The translations under genes were made by a program, and so were the position numbers. Below are positions 24,419 to 31,991 of a DNA stretch of 64,000 nt, one piece after another. The notes beneath the pieces are model-generated. The model saw only the letters and a list, made by a program, of their open reading frames with translations. It searched no databases and was not told where the DNA came from. The stretch's first letter is position 1, and every line of letters begins with the position of its first letter. Source of the stretch: Kitasatospora sp. NBC_01246 (GTDB lineage: Bacteria; Actinomycetota; Actinomycetes; Streptomycetales; Streptomycetaceae); contig NZ_CP108484.1 in assembly GCF_036226505.1 (NCBI RefSeq), forward strand, positions 6,882,001 to 6,946,000. Reading direction: 5' to 3'.

Positions 24419-27376
24419 ATGCGTCTGCGCAGCAGCTCGATCCGCGCGAAGATCATCGCGCTGCTCCTGGTGCCCATCGTCGCGCTCACCGCCCTGTGGG
24501 TGTACGCGACGCTCGCCACCACCGGTGACGTCTGGAGCCAGTTGGCGGTCAGCAGTACGTACAAGGAGTTCGGCAAGCCGGTCGACCAGTACGCGTACGA
24601 CCTGCAGAACGAGCGCCGCGCCGCCGTCCAGCGGCTGGCCGACCCGAGCTCGCGGGCTGCCCGGGACGCCTTCGAGCAGGCCCAGGCCGTCACCGACCGG
24701 GACCTCGTGACGCTGCGGCTGAAGAAGACCGACGACGGGGGCAAGCTCGACGCGGCGCAGCGCGGCCGTTACCTGCAGATCCTCGCGGCCGCCGACCAGC
24801 TGACCCCGCTCCGCAGCCAGATCAACCGCTCCTCGCTCAACTGGGAGTTCGCGCTCGGGCAGTACAGCGACCTCGTCAAGCCCACCTTCGGCTTCCGGTC
24901 CGCCTTCGTCGCCCGCCAGAGCGGCCAGCTGCCGCGCCAGGGGACGATCCTGATCGAGCTGGCCCGGGCCCGCGAGTACCTCTCCCAGGAGGACGCGGCG
25001 ATGGAGGGCCTGAGCACCGCCTCCGGTCGGCCCACCGCCGAGCAGTACCAGGTCGCGATCGACGCCCTGCACAACCAGCAGGCGCTGTTCACCGTCTACA
25101 TCGCCGAGCTCGACCCGGCCGACCAGAGCGACTACATCGCGCTGCGCGGCGGCGAGGCCTGGGCGGCGCTGTCCCGCGCCGAGGCCGACTTCGTGGGCGC
25201 GGGCGGGCCGGAGCGGGTGGTCCAGGCGATCAACGGCGACTCCTGGCGGGAGACCGCCGACCGCGCGCTGGGGGACCTCGCCGCCATCAACACCCGGCTG
25301 GCCGGGGCGATCGGCGACCGGGAGCGCTCGTACGCGATCGGGCTGCTCTGGCGCGGCGGCATCGCCGGTGCGATCGGCCTGGTCGCGGTGGTGCTGTCGG
25401 TGATGATCTCCTACCGAATAGGCCGGGGCCTGGCCCGCGAGCTGATCGGCCTGCGCAACGCGGCCAACGAGCTGGCCGGCACCCGGCTGCCCTCGGTGAT
25501 GCTGCGGCTGCGCAAGGGCGAGGCGGTGGACGTCGCGACCGAGGCGCCGGAGCTGCAGTTCGGCTCGGCCGAGATCGGCCAGGTCGGGCGGGCGATCAAC
25601 GCCGTCCAGCGGGCCGCCGTCGAGGCCGCCGTCGAACAGGCGGACCTGCGGCGCGGCGTCTCCGCGGTCTTCGTCAACCTGGCCCGCCGCAGCCAGGTGC
25701 TGCTGCACCGCCAGCTGACGCTGCTGGACACCATGGAGCGCCGCACCGAGGACCCGGCGGAGCTGGAGGACCTCTTCAAGGTCGACCACCTCACCACCCG
25801 CATGCGCCGCCACGCCGAGGGCCTGATCATCCTGGCGGGCGGCTCCCCGGGCCGGGCCTGGCGCAAGCCGGTGCGGATGGTGGACGTCGTCCGTGCCGCC
25901 GTCGGCGAGGTCGAGGACTACGCGCGGGTGATCGTCCGGCCGTTCCCCGGCACCGGGCTGCTCGGCAGCGCGGTCGCGGACGTCACCCACCTGATCGCCG
26001 AGCTGGTCGAGAACGCCGCGGTGTACTCCCCGCCGAGCACCCAGGTGACCGTCCAGGGCGAGGTGGTGGCCCACGGCTTCGCGCTGGAGATCGACGACCG
26101 GGGGCTCGGGCTGAGCGAACTCGCGCTCGCCGAGATCAACGAGCGCCTCGCGGTGGAGCAGGAGTTCGACCTCGCGGACACCGACCGCCTGGGCCTCTTC
26201 GTGGTCAGCCGGCTGGCCCGCCGGCACGGCATCCGGGTCCACCTGCGGCCGTCGCCGTACGGCGGGACGACCGCGGTGGTGCTGATCCCGCGCGAGCTGC
26301 TGGCGGAGGCGTCGGACGGGCCGCCGGCCGGGGCGGCTCCCGGCCGGCGTGCGGTGCCGGCCGGGCAGGGCGAGCGCGACCTGGTCGTGGTGCCGCCGCC
26401 GGGCGGCGCGGGTACGGCGGGCGGTGCGAGCGGCGCGGCCGACGGCGGGCCGGGGCCGGAGGCCCGCCGGGCCGCCGGGACCGCGTCCGACCAGGGAGGA
26501 CGCCACCGGGGGAGCGGCGGCCCGCGGCCGTCGGCACCCGAAACCACCCGTACCCCGGGCGGTCTGCCGCGGCGGGCGCGGAACAGGACCGGGCCGACGC
26601 TGGTCACGGCCTCGCCGGACGAGGCGGTCCGGGGCCCGGGCCGTCACCGCCGGGAGGGCCTGGCCGCGCCGGAGGGCGCCGAGGCCGGACCGCAGGACGC
26701 CCGTGCCGCCGGCGGGCCGGACCGCACGCCGGCCGGGCAGCAGCCGCCGGCCGCCTTCCCCTCCGCCAGGCTGTCCTCGGTCGGTCGGCCCCCGGTCGGG
26801 CGGCCGGAAGCCGGGCTGCCCGAGGCCGGGCGATCCATGGCAGCGCAGCCCCCGGCAGAGCAGCCCTCCGCCGGGCAGGCGGCCGACGGTCCTCGCGCCG
26901 GCGGGCCCGGTCCACTGCCGCGCCGCGTCCGGCAGGCCAGCCTCGCGCCCCAGCTCCGGGAGCGCGCCGTCCAGGAGCCCGAGCGGTCGGCCGCCGAGAC
27001 CGCCCGCGAGCGCTCGCCGGAGGAGGCGCGGGCGACGTTCGCCTCCTTCCAGCGCGGCTTCACCCGGGGCCGCGGTTCGGCCGCCCCCGTCCCGCCCGCC
27101 CGGCCGGCCGCCGTGCCCGCGTGGCAGCCGCCGGACCCGAACCGGCGCGCGATCGCACCGGCCCCGGCCCCGGCGGCCCTGCCCGCCCCGCCGCCCGGCG
27201 ACCGGGCCCCGCTCGCCCGCTGGGTACCGGGCGCGTCGCCCGCCCCGGGCCCCGCACAGACAGCACCCTCGACACCCGCGGTACCGGCACCACCTGCAGC
27301 ATCCGCAGTGAAGGCACCACCCGCAGTGAAGGCACCACCCGCACCACCCGCTCCAGCGGAAGGAAGAGATTCATGA
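24419..27376 (+). CDS. cvnA: conservon sensor histidine kinase CvnA
   Basis: A 985-residue membrane sensor, first gene of a cvnABCD conservon. Two membrane helices (about 11-33 and 308-330) bracket a nitrate/nitrite-sensing-type extracellular helical domain. Next come a HAMP-like linker, a dimerisation region with MRRHAEGLIILAGG, and an HATPase domain with N box ELVENAAVYS (about 528-537) and DDRGLGL. In S. coelicolor, Cvn proteins form a membrane complex resembling a G-protein-coupled sensor. The ATG has GAGGA upstream. The last 365 residues are a long Pro/Ala/Gly tail, longer than usual. The stop overlaps cvnB (ATGA). Confidence 0.95.
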   Translation: MRLRSSSIRAKIIALLLVPIVALTALWVYATLATTGDVWSQLAVSSTYKEFGKPVDQYAYDLQNERRAAVQRLADPSSRAARDAFEQAQAVTDRDLVTLRLKKTDDGGKLDAAQRGRYLQILAAADQLTPLRSQINRSSLNWEFALGQYSDLVKPTFGFRSAFVARQSGQLPRQGTILIELARAREYLSQEDAAMEGLSTASGRPTAEQYQVAIDALHNQQALFTVYIAELDPADQSDYIALRGGEAWAALSRAEADFVGAGGPERVVQAINGDSWRETADRALGDLAAINTRLAGAIGDRERSYAIGLLWRGGIAGAIGLVAVVLSVMISYRIGRGLARELIGLRNAANELAGTRLPSVMLRLRKGEAVDVATEAPELQFGSAEIGQVGRAINAVQRAAVEAAVEQADLRRGVSAVFVNLARRSQVLLHRQLTLLDTMERRTEDPAELEDLFKVDHLTTRMRRHAEGLIILAGGSPGRAWRKPVRMVDVVRAAVGEVEDYARVIVRPFPGTGLLGSAVADVTHLIAELVENAAVYSPPSTQVTVQGEVVAHGFALEIDDRGLGLSELALAEINERLAVEQEFDLADTDRLGLFVVSRLARRHGIRVHLRPSPYGGTTAVVLIPRELLAEASDGPPAGAAPGRRAVPAGQGERDLVVVPPPGGAGTAGGASGAADGGPGPEARRAAGTASDQGGRHRGSGGPRPSAPETTRTPGGLPRRARNRTGPTLVTASPDEAVRGPGRHRREGLAAPEGAEAGPQDARAAGGPDRTPAGQQPPAAFPSARLSSVGRPPVGRPEAGLPEAGRSMAAQPPAEQPSAGQAADGPRAGGPGPLPRRVRQASLAPQLRERAVQEPERSAAETARERSPEEARATFASFQRGFTRGRGSAAPVPPARPAAVPAWQPPDPNRRAIAPAPAPAALPAPPPGDRAPLARWVPGASPAPGPAQTAPSTPAVPAPPAASAVKAPPAVKAPPAPPAPAEGRDS

Positions 27377-27792
27377 CCACTTCGACGCAGTCGTCCGGGG
27401 ACCTCAACTGGCTTCTCGACGATCTCGTGGGGCGCGTCGCGGCCCTGCGGCACGCGGTGATCCTGTCCAGTGACGGGCTGGCCACCGGGGCCTCCCGCGA
27501 CCTCGACCGCGAGGACGCCGAGCACCTGGCCGCCGTCGCGGCCGGCTTCCACAGCCTGGCCAAGGGCGCCGGCGGGCACTTCAAGGTCGGCGGTGTCCGC
27601 CAGACCATGGTCGAGCTGGACGAGGCCTTCCTCTTCATCACCGCGGCCGGCGACGGCAGTTGCCTGGCGGTGCTGAGCGAGGCCGAGGCCGACATCGGCC
27701 AGATCGCCTACGAGATGGCCCTGCTGGTCAAGCGGGTCGGCGAGCACATGGCCGCCGAGCCGCGCACCGAAGCCGCCCCGCCGGGGAGATGA
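27373..27792 (+). CDS. cvnB: conservon roadblock/LC7 protein CvnB
   Basis: A 139-residue roadblock/LC7-fold protein, the second conservon component. The conserved core is DLNWLLDDLVGRV, HAVILSSDGLA (about residues 27-37) and FLFITAAGDGSCLAVLSEAEAD. Such proteins regulate the small GTPase CvnD and bind the kinase, much as MglB acts on MglA. The start overlaps the cvnA stop by four bases, and its stop overlaps the cvnC ATG. Cytoplasmic, no unusual features. Confidence 0.96.
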   Translation: MTTSTQSSGDLNWLLDDLVGRVAALRHAVILSSDGLATGASRDLDREDAEHLAAVAAGFHSLAKGAGGHFKVGGVRQTMVELDEAFLFITAAGDGSCLAVLSEAEADIGQIAYEMALLVKRVGEHMAAEPRTEAAPPGR

Positions 27793-28268
27793 GCGGCCCG
27801 ATGGCGGAGGAGGAGCCCGAGCTGGAACAGGACGCCCCGGCCGGGGACGAGTCCGGGGTCGACCTGTTCCAGCCGCGCACCCCGGTCGACGACCGGTGGT
27901 TCGACGACGAGGCCGGTCCGGTGGTGCGGCTGTACTCGATGACCCGGGGCCGTACCCGCCCGGTCGAGGATGGCCTGTTCGACCTGATCTCGCTGATCAC
28001 CGTCGCCGAACCCGGGCCCCGGGCCGGGGCGGTGCCCGCGCTGGTGCTCGACCCGGAGCACCAGACCATCCTGACCTGGTGCCGCCGCGAGCCGCTGTCC
28101 GTCGCCGAGCTCGGCTCCTACACCGACCTGCCGGTCAGTGTGGTCCGTGTGCTGCTCGGCGACCTCTACGACGCCGAGCTGATCAGCGTCACCCGACCCG
28201 TTCCGCTCGCCGAGCTGCCGGACGAGCGCCTGCTGCGAGACGTGATCAATGGACTCCGTGCGCTCTGA
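27789..28268 (+). CDS. cvnC: conservon DUF742 protein CvnC
   Basis: A 159-residue DUF742 protein. The family core begins VVRLYSMTRGRTRPVED (about residues 45-61) and continues through LDPEHQTILTWCRREPLSVAEL to a winged-helix-like end, PLPDERLLRDVINGLRAL-type. It is thought to be an adaptor in the conservon complex. The N-terminal 40 residues are acidic and disordered. ATG 27789 overlaps the cvnB stop; the gene overlaps cvnD by 20 bases. Confidence 0.95.
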   Translation: MSGPMAEEEPELEQDAPAGDESGVDLFQPRTPVDDRWFDDEAGPVVRLYSMTRGRTRPVEDGLFDLISLITVAEPGPRAGAVPALVLDPEHQTILTWCRREPLSVAELGSYTDLPVSVVRVLLGDLYDAELISVTRPVPLAELPDERLLRDVINGLRAL

Positions 28269-28887
28269 CCACCACGAGAACGCCGCCGCCGGTGCCACGG
28301 CCAACGACCCGCCCTGGCGGGGCGGTCCGGCGGTCGCGGTGAAGATCCTGGTCGCGGGCGGCTTCGGCGCGGGCAAGACCACGCTGGTCGGCTCGGTGAG
28401 TGAGATCCGCCCGCTGCGCACCGAGGAGGAGCTGAGCGAACTCGGCCGCCCGGTGGACGACACCGCGGGGGTGGAGGCCAAGCGGACCACCACCGTGGCG
28501 ATGGACTTCGGCCGGATCGACCTGCGCGCCGGGCTGGCGCTCTACCTGTTCGGCACCCCGGGGCAGGACCGGTTCTGGTTCGTCTGGGACGAGCTGGCGC
28601 GCGGTGCGCTCGGTGCGGTGGTGCTCGCCGACACCCGCCGACTGGCGGACTGCTTCCCCTCGGTGGACTTCTTCGAGCAGCGCGGCATCCCCTTCGTGGT
28701 GGCCGTCAACTGCTTCGACGGCACCGAGCTGTTCGCCGCCGAGGAGGTCCGGGACGCGCTCGACCTGGACCCGGGGATCCCGGTGCTGCTCTGCGACGCC
28801 CGCCGGCGCGAGGACGGCAAGGACGTGCTGGTCGCCCTGGTCGAGCACGTCGGCGCACAGCGAAGGGGCGGCGCGGGCCGGTCCTGA
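28249..28887 (+). CDS. cvnD: conservon small GTPase CvnD
   Basis: A 212-residue Ras-like GTPase. The P-loop is AGGFGAGKTTL (about residues 36-46), the switch region ends in TTTVAMDFGR and the G3 motif is FGTPGQDRFW; the usual NKxD is replaced by VNCFDG, as in other CvnD proteins. It cycles between GTP and GDP under CvnB control and is the output of the conservon. It starts inside cvnC with a 20-base overlap. The cytochrome P450 gene that often follows conservons is absent here. Confidence 0.95.
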   Translation: MDSVRSDHHENAAAGATANDPPWRGGPAVAVKILVAGGFGAGKTTLVGSVSEIRPLRTEEELSELGRPVDDTAGVEAKRTTTVAMDFGRIDLRAGLALYLFGTPGQDRFWFVWDELARGALGAVVLADTRRLADCFPSVDFFEQRGIPFVVAVNCFDGTELFAAEEVRDALDLDPGIPVLLCDARRREDGKDVLVALVEHVGAQRRGGAGRS

Positions 28888-29168
28888 CCGGTGCTCTGCC
28901 GATCAGGCCCGGCGCAGAAGCCGGGGAGCCCGGGTGGTCGCAGGCGGCCGCCAGGAGCCGTCGTCTCATTCGGGCGTCCGTATGCCGGACGTCCGCCGGT
29001 CGGAAGGTTGCCTAGACCGGGTCCGGCGTGGAAGGCTCTGGACGAAGGCCGCCCGGCCCTGCGGTTCGGGATGCCTCGGAGCACACCGGAACGCCGCGGG
29101 AAGCCCGGCGGCGCACCACGACGCACCGCTCACGCGACCGCGTCCAGGACCATGGGGAGGGCAGTACC
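28888..29168. other. spacer between conservon and Cys-leader
   Basis: The first third of an 871-base stretch with no large gene before the winged-helix regulator. GCCTAGACC near 29007 is a weak -10 candidate for the leader peptide. I see no convincing gene or terminator. Confidence 0.35.
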
Positions 29169-29279
29169 GTGACCGTCGACCACCGCCGCGCCGCGGCCGC
29201 GCCGGCCCCGGTCACGCCGGCCCTGACGATCCGCCGGTACATCGACCACGCGCTGATCTGCAGCGCCTGCTGTCGGTGA
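29169..29279 (+). CDS. Cys-rich putative leader peptide (orphan)
   Basis: A 36-residue frame from GTG 29169 with a strong binding site (GGGGAGGG, about 9 bases upstream). It ends LTIRRYIDHALICSACCR, matching the pattern of actinobacterial sulfur leader peptides (an Arg-Arg-X-Ile/Val-Asp motif followed by Cys near the end). Such ORFs act as cysteine-responsive attenuators before sulfur genes. Here the next gene on the strand is a winged-helix regulator almost 500 bases away. A further run of Cys codons (CCCHAC) occurs in an open frame near 29466-29483. Confidence 0.65.
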   Translation: MTVDHRRAAAAPAPVTPALTIRRYIDHALICSACCR

Positions 29280-29547
29280 CGGACCGGCCGACCTCCCGGT
29301 AGCCCGACGGACTTCGCGGCCCACCCGGTCGTGGAGCATGTCTCTGACGCTTCGTCAATCCGTAGGCCCAGCCGCACCGGACGCCGGTGTCCGGCCGTGC
29401 CGCCGTTTCCCATGCCCGCTCTCGCGGAGACCATCAGTGAACCTCGCCCGCCCCATCACCACCCCTGCTGCTGCCATGCCTGCCGGCGTGCCGGGAGCGT
29501 CGCACCGCGTGCGGTGCAACGGTCCGTTCACATGGTTGAATGGGCGC

Positions 29548-29676
29548 ATGAGCAACGTCGTGGACAGCAGCCGAGGTCACCTCGACCTTGAGCCGTTCTG
29601 GCCGTCCCGGCAGCCGCACCTGTTCGACCAGACGTGTCCGGGCTCGCCCAGCGCGTCCCGGCCCGCCGTCCGCTGA
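29548..29676 (+). CDS. possible 42-residue ORF
   Basis: ATG 29548 opens 42 codons whose product (MSNVVDSSRGHLDLEPFWPS at the start) is less skewed than the surrounding frames and may be real. It has no ribosome binding site; TTGAAT lies 6 bases upstream as a possible leaderless -10 box. I do not recognise it. Confidence 0.3.
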   Translation: MSNVVDSSRGHLDLEPFWPSRQPHLFDQTCPGSPSASRPAVR

Positions 29677-29758
29677 CCTCGGTTCAGCCCCCGGCAGTAC
29701 ACCCGGTCGACGCGCAGACGACTCCACCCCGTCCGTCACGCGCGAAATGAGCGGCACC

Positions 29759-30577
29759 ATGTCTTCCTCCTCCACGGCCACCCTTCCCCTTCCCGCCGCG
29801 ACCCCGCACCTGCGCGCGGTCCGCTCCGTCCCGTCGAGCGCCGAACGATGGCACGGCGCCACGATCCCGCCGCACCCCGCCGCCCCCCAGCACCAGTCGG
29901 GGCCGCACCACCAGGTCGGCCAGGCGCCGTCGCACTTCGTGGCGCCCGCCCCGGTCGCGGCCCCGGCGCCGCAGGGCGGCCAGGTCGCGCAGGCCCTGCT
30001 CGCCGCGCTGCCGGAGGGGGCCACCGTCGTCGCCGCGCTCCCGCAGGGGGCGCTGCCGCAGTCCCTGCTCGCCCAGTACGGCGCGCAGTTCGGCGCCTCG
30101 GCCGGCCATCCGATGGTCGGCTACCTGGTGCTGGTGCCCGCCGAGGGCGGCGCGCCGCTCGGCGGCGCCGCCGCGGTCGGCCCCGGCCAGCACGTTCAGG
30201 GCGCCCCGCTCCTCGCCGCGCAGGCGCCGGACCCGACCCAGCCCCGCGCTCAGGTCCAGCCGCAGGCCGCCCGCCCGGTCCGGCCCGCCGGTCACGGCAT
30301 CTCGGTCGACACCGAGCGGCGCAACGCCTACGTCGACGGGCGGTTGCTCGACCTCACCTACCTGGAGTTCGAGCTGCTGGCGCACCTGACCGAGCACCCG
30401 CAGCGGGTGCACACCCGTGACCACCTGGTCTCCGCCGTCTGGGGCTACGGCCACGTGGGCGACGGCCGCACGGTGGACGTGCACGTGGCGCGCCTGCGCC
30501 GCAAGCTCGGCGCGGCCTACCGCGACAGCATCGTCACGGTCCGCCGGGTCGGCTACAAGTACACCCCGGTGGCGTGA
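29759..30577 (+). CDS. winged-helix (OmpR/PhoB-type) DNA-binding protein without receiver domain
   Basis: A 272-residue putative transcription regulator. The C-terminal 95 residues are an OmpR-type winged helix: ISVDTERRNAYVDGRLLDLT, YLEFELLAHLTEHPQRVHTR, GRTVDVHVARLRRKLG and VRRVGYKY. There is no receiver domain; instead residues 1-175 are Ala/Pro/Gln-rich with two Gly/Ala-Leu segments around 80-130. This type is frequent in Streptomyces but its signal is unknown. ATG 29747, four codons earlier, is an equally weak alternative start. It ends in the strongest hairpin of the window. Confidence 0.88.
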   Translation: MSSSSTATLPLPAATPHLRAVRSVPSSAERWHGATIPPHPAAPQHQSGPHHQVGQAPSHFVAPAPVAAPAPQGGQVAQALLAALPEGATVVAALPQGALPQSLLAQYGAQFGASAGHPMVGYLVLVPAEGGAPLGGAAAVGPGQHVQGAPLLAAQAPDPTQPRAQVQPQAARPVRPAGHGISVDTERRNAYVDGRLLDLTYLEFELLAHLTEHPQRVHTRDHLVSAVWGYGHVGDGRTVDVHVARLRRKLGAAYRDSIVTVRRVGYKYTPVA

Positions 30578-30596
30578 CCCGCTGCTGAATCCCGTC

Positions 30597-30636
30597 GTCA
30601 CGGGCCGGGCGTTCCTTCGAACGCCCGGCCCGTGAC
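30597..30636. terminator. bidirectional terminator hairpin
   Basis: A perfect 18-base stem (30597-30614 with 30619-30636, GTCACGGGCCGGGCGTTC on the left) and a CTTC loop, midway between the convergent winged-helix and IclR genes. No T-run. Confidence 0.88.
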
Positions 30637-30653
30637 GCATGAATGACGGTCGG

Positions 30654-31436
30654 TCAGGCCCGTTGGTCGGGCGGCAGCAGCAGGACGGCCAGTGCGGCGG
30701 CGCAGGTCCGCGCGTGCCCCAGGAACCAGTCCAGCCGGTCGTCGGTCAGGTGCGCCGGAGTCGAGCGGACGGCCAGCGCGAACCGGGCCTGCCCGGCGCC
30801 GTCCAGTACCGGGACGGCCACGGTGCGGACCCCGGCCGCCGACTCGCCGTCGTTGAGCGCGTAGCCGGCGGCCCGCACCTTCGCCAACTCCTCGTCGAGC
30901 CGGGCGGGTTCGGTGATGGTCCGGTCGGTGAACGGCAGCAGCGGGCCGATCGTCGAAGGCTGCGGCTCGCCGGGGCGCGGCCAGCCCAGCAGGACCTTGC
31001 CCAGCGCCGTCGAGTGCAGCGGGCGCCGCAGTCCGAGCCCGGTGTCCGGGCGCACGGAGGCGCCGACCAGGATGACCGCGTGCGGGCCGCTGCGGATCGC
31101 GAGGTCCGCGGTGGCCCCGGTGCGCTTGGCGAGCAGGTCCAGTTCGGGTGCGGCCAGGTGCAGCCCCCGCTGGTGGAAGCTGAGTTGGCCGAGTTCGGCG
31201 ACGGCCGGGCCGAGCCGGTACCGGGCGGTCTGCTCGTCCTGCTCCAGGAAGCCGGCGCTGACCAGGGTGCGGGCCAGTCGGTGCGCGGTGGAGACCGAGA
31301 GGTCCATCCGGCGGGCCAGGTCCGAGGCGCTCAGGTCGGGGCCGTTGTCGTGGAAGCAGTGCAGGAGCCCGAGGGCCCGCTGGACGGCCTGTGCACCGGT
31401 CGGCGGGCTCTGGACGGCGGTGGCGGCCTCGGCCAT
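30654..31436 (-). CDS. IclR-family transcriptional regulator
   Basis: A 260-residue IclR regulator. The N-terminal winged helix (about 15-75) includes QAVQRALGLLHCF and LSVSTAHRLARTLVSAGFL; the effector domain follows, with LHSTALGKVLLG and a C-terminal pocket. GAGGTG precedes the ATG. It is divergent from the Cys-leader/desulfinase operon with 250 bases to the leader, so it most likely controls that operon and itself. TAGTCT (minus strand of 31488-31493) is a likely -10 box for this gene. Confidence 0.94.
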   Translation of the reverse strand: MAEAATAVQSPPTGAQAVQRALGLLHCFHDNGPDLSASDLARRMDLSVSTAHRLARTLVSAGFLEQDEQTARYRLGPAVAELGQLSFHQRGLHLAAPELDLLAKRTGATADLAIRSGPHAVILVGASVRPDTGLGLRRPLHSTALGKVLLGWPRPGEPQPSTIGPLLPFTDRTITEPARLDEELAKVRAAGYALNDGESAAGVRTVAVPVLDGAGQARFALAVRSTPAHLTDDRLDWFLGHARTCAAALAVLLLPPDQRA

Positions 31437-31991
31437 GGCACCTCGCGTTCGGTCCGGCGCCCCGGCGGGTCCACCGGGGTCGGTTCCAGACTATGGCAGC
31501 CGCTGCTGCGGAATTGTGTCGGTGGCATTGCAATGGGATGGCGTTGATGAACAACTGATCCCACGATGTGGCAAAAGCTTGCTTCGCGCTCCCTCGCCGT
31601 GGAACGCTCGGCACATCGCCCCGGACGGCCCCGTCCGGAGCCCGAGTTGTCGCCCGGACCACCCAACCGGCAGGAAGGAGCAGCGCCGTGACGACCCACC
31701 GGTGCTCCGCCCCCTGCACCTGTTGTCGCTGACCCGCCGTAGCCCCCGAGCCGGTCGAAACGCCGCACCGCGCCCCGGGCCCTCCCAGGTCGGTGCCCTC
31801 CCGCACCGCCATGGGCCCGTCGCCCGGCCGCGTCACGGCCGGACCGCCCGCCCGCTCCCCACTCGGTTCCCCGGTCGGCCCCCGTGCAGCCCGCTGCTCA
31901 GCCCTCCGCTCAACCCTCTCCCTCCGACCGACCACGCCCGGTGCCGCGCCCCGCCGCTGCCCGTATCCGCCCAGCCAGAGGACCCGCCACC
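31437..31991. promoter_or_regulatory. regulatory region of sulfur operon
   Basis: A 555-base interval between the divergent IclR gene and the desulfinase gene. 31495-31590 is the most AT-rich part (TTGCAATGGGATGG, TTGATGAACAACTGATCC) and must hold the promoters. The Cys leader lies at 31688-31732. The remaining 260 bases before the desulfinase gene are very GC-rich with several possible stems, as expected for an attenuator, but I could not define one terminator. Confidence 0.5.
31688..31732 (+). CDS. Cys-rich leader peptide of sulfonate operon
   Basis: A 14-residue ORF, MTTHRCSAPCTCCR, with four Cys codons, two adjacent and next to the end. AGGAAGGAG lies 7 bases before the GTG. It heads a sulfonate desulfurisation operon. 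Cys-codon tracts in such uORFs sense charged tRNA-Cys in actinobacteria (shown in mycobacteria); that role here is inferred from sequence and position. Confidence 0.8.
   Translation: MTTHRCSAPCTCCR

Noticed and set aside
24317..26647. Leftward 776-codon frame opposite cvnA
   Set aside because: Antisense shadow of a gene with clear kinase motifs.
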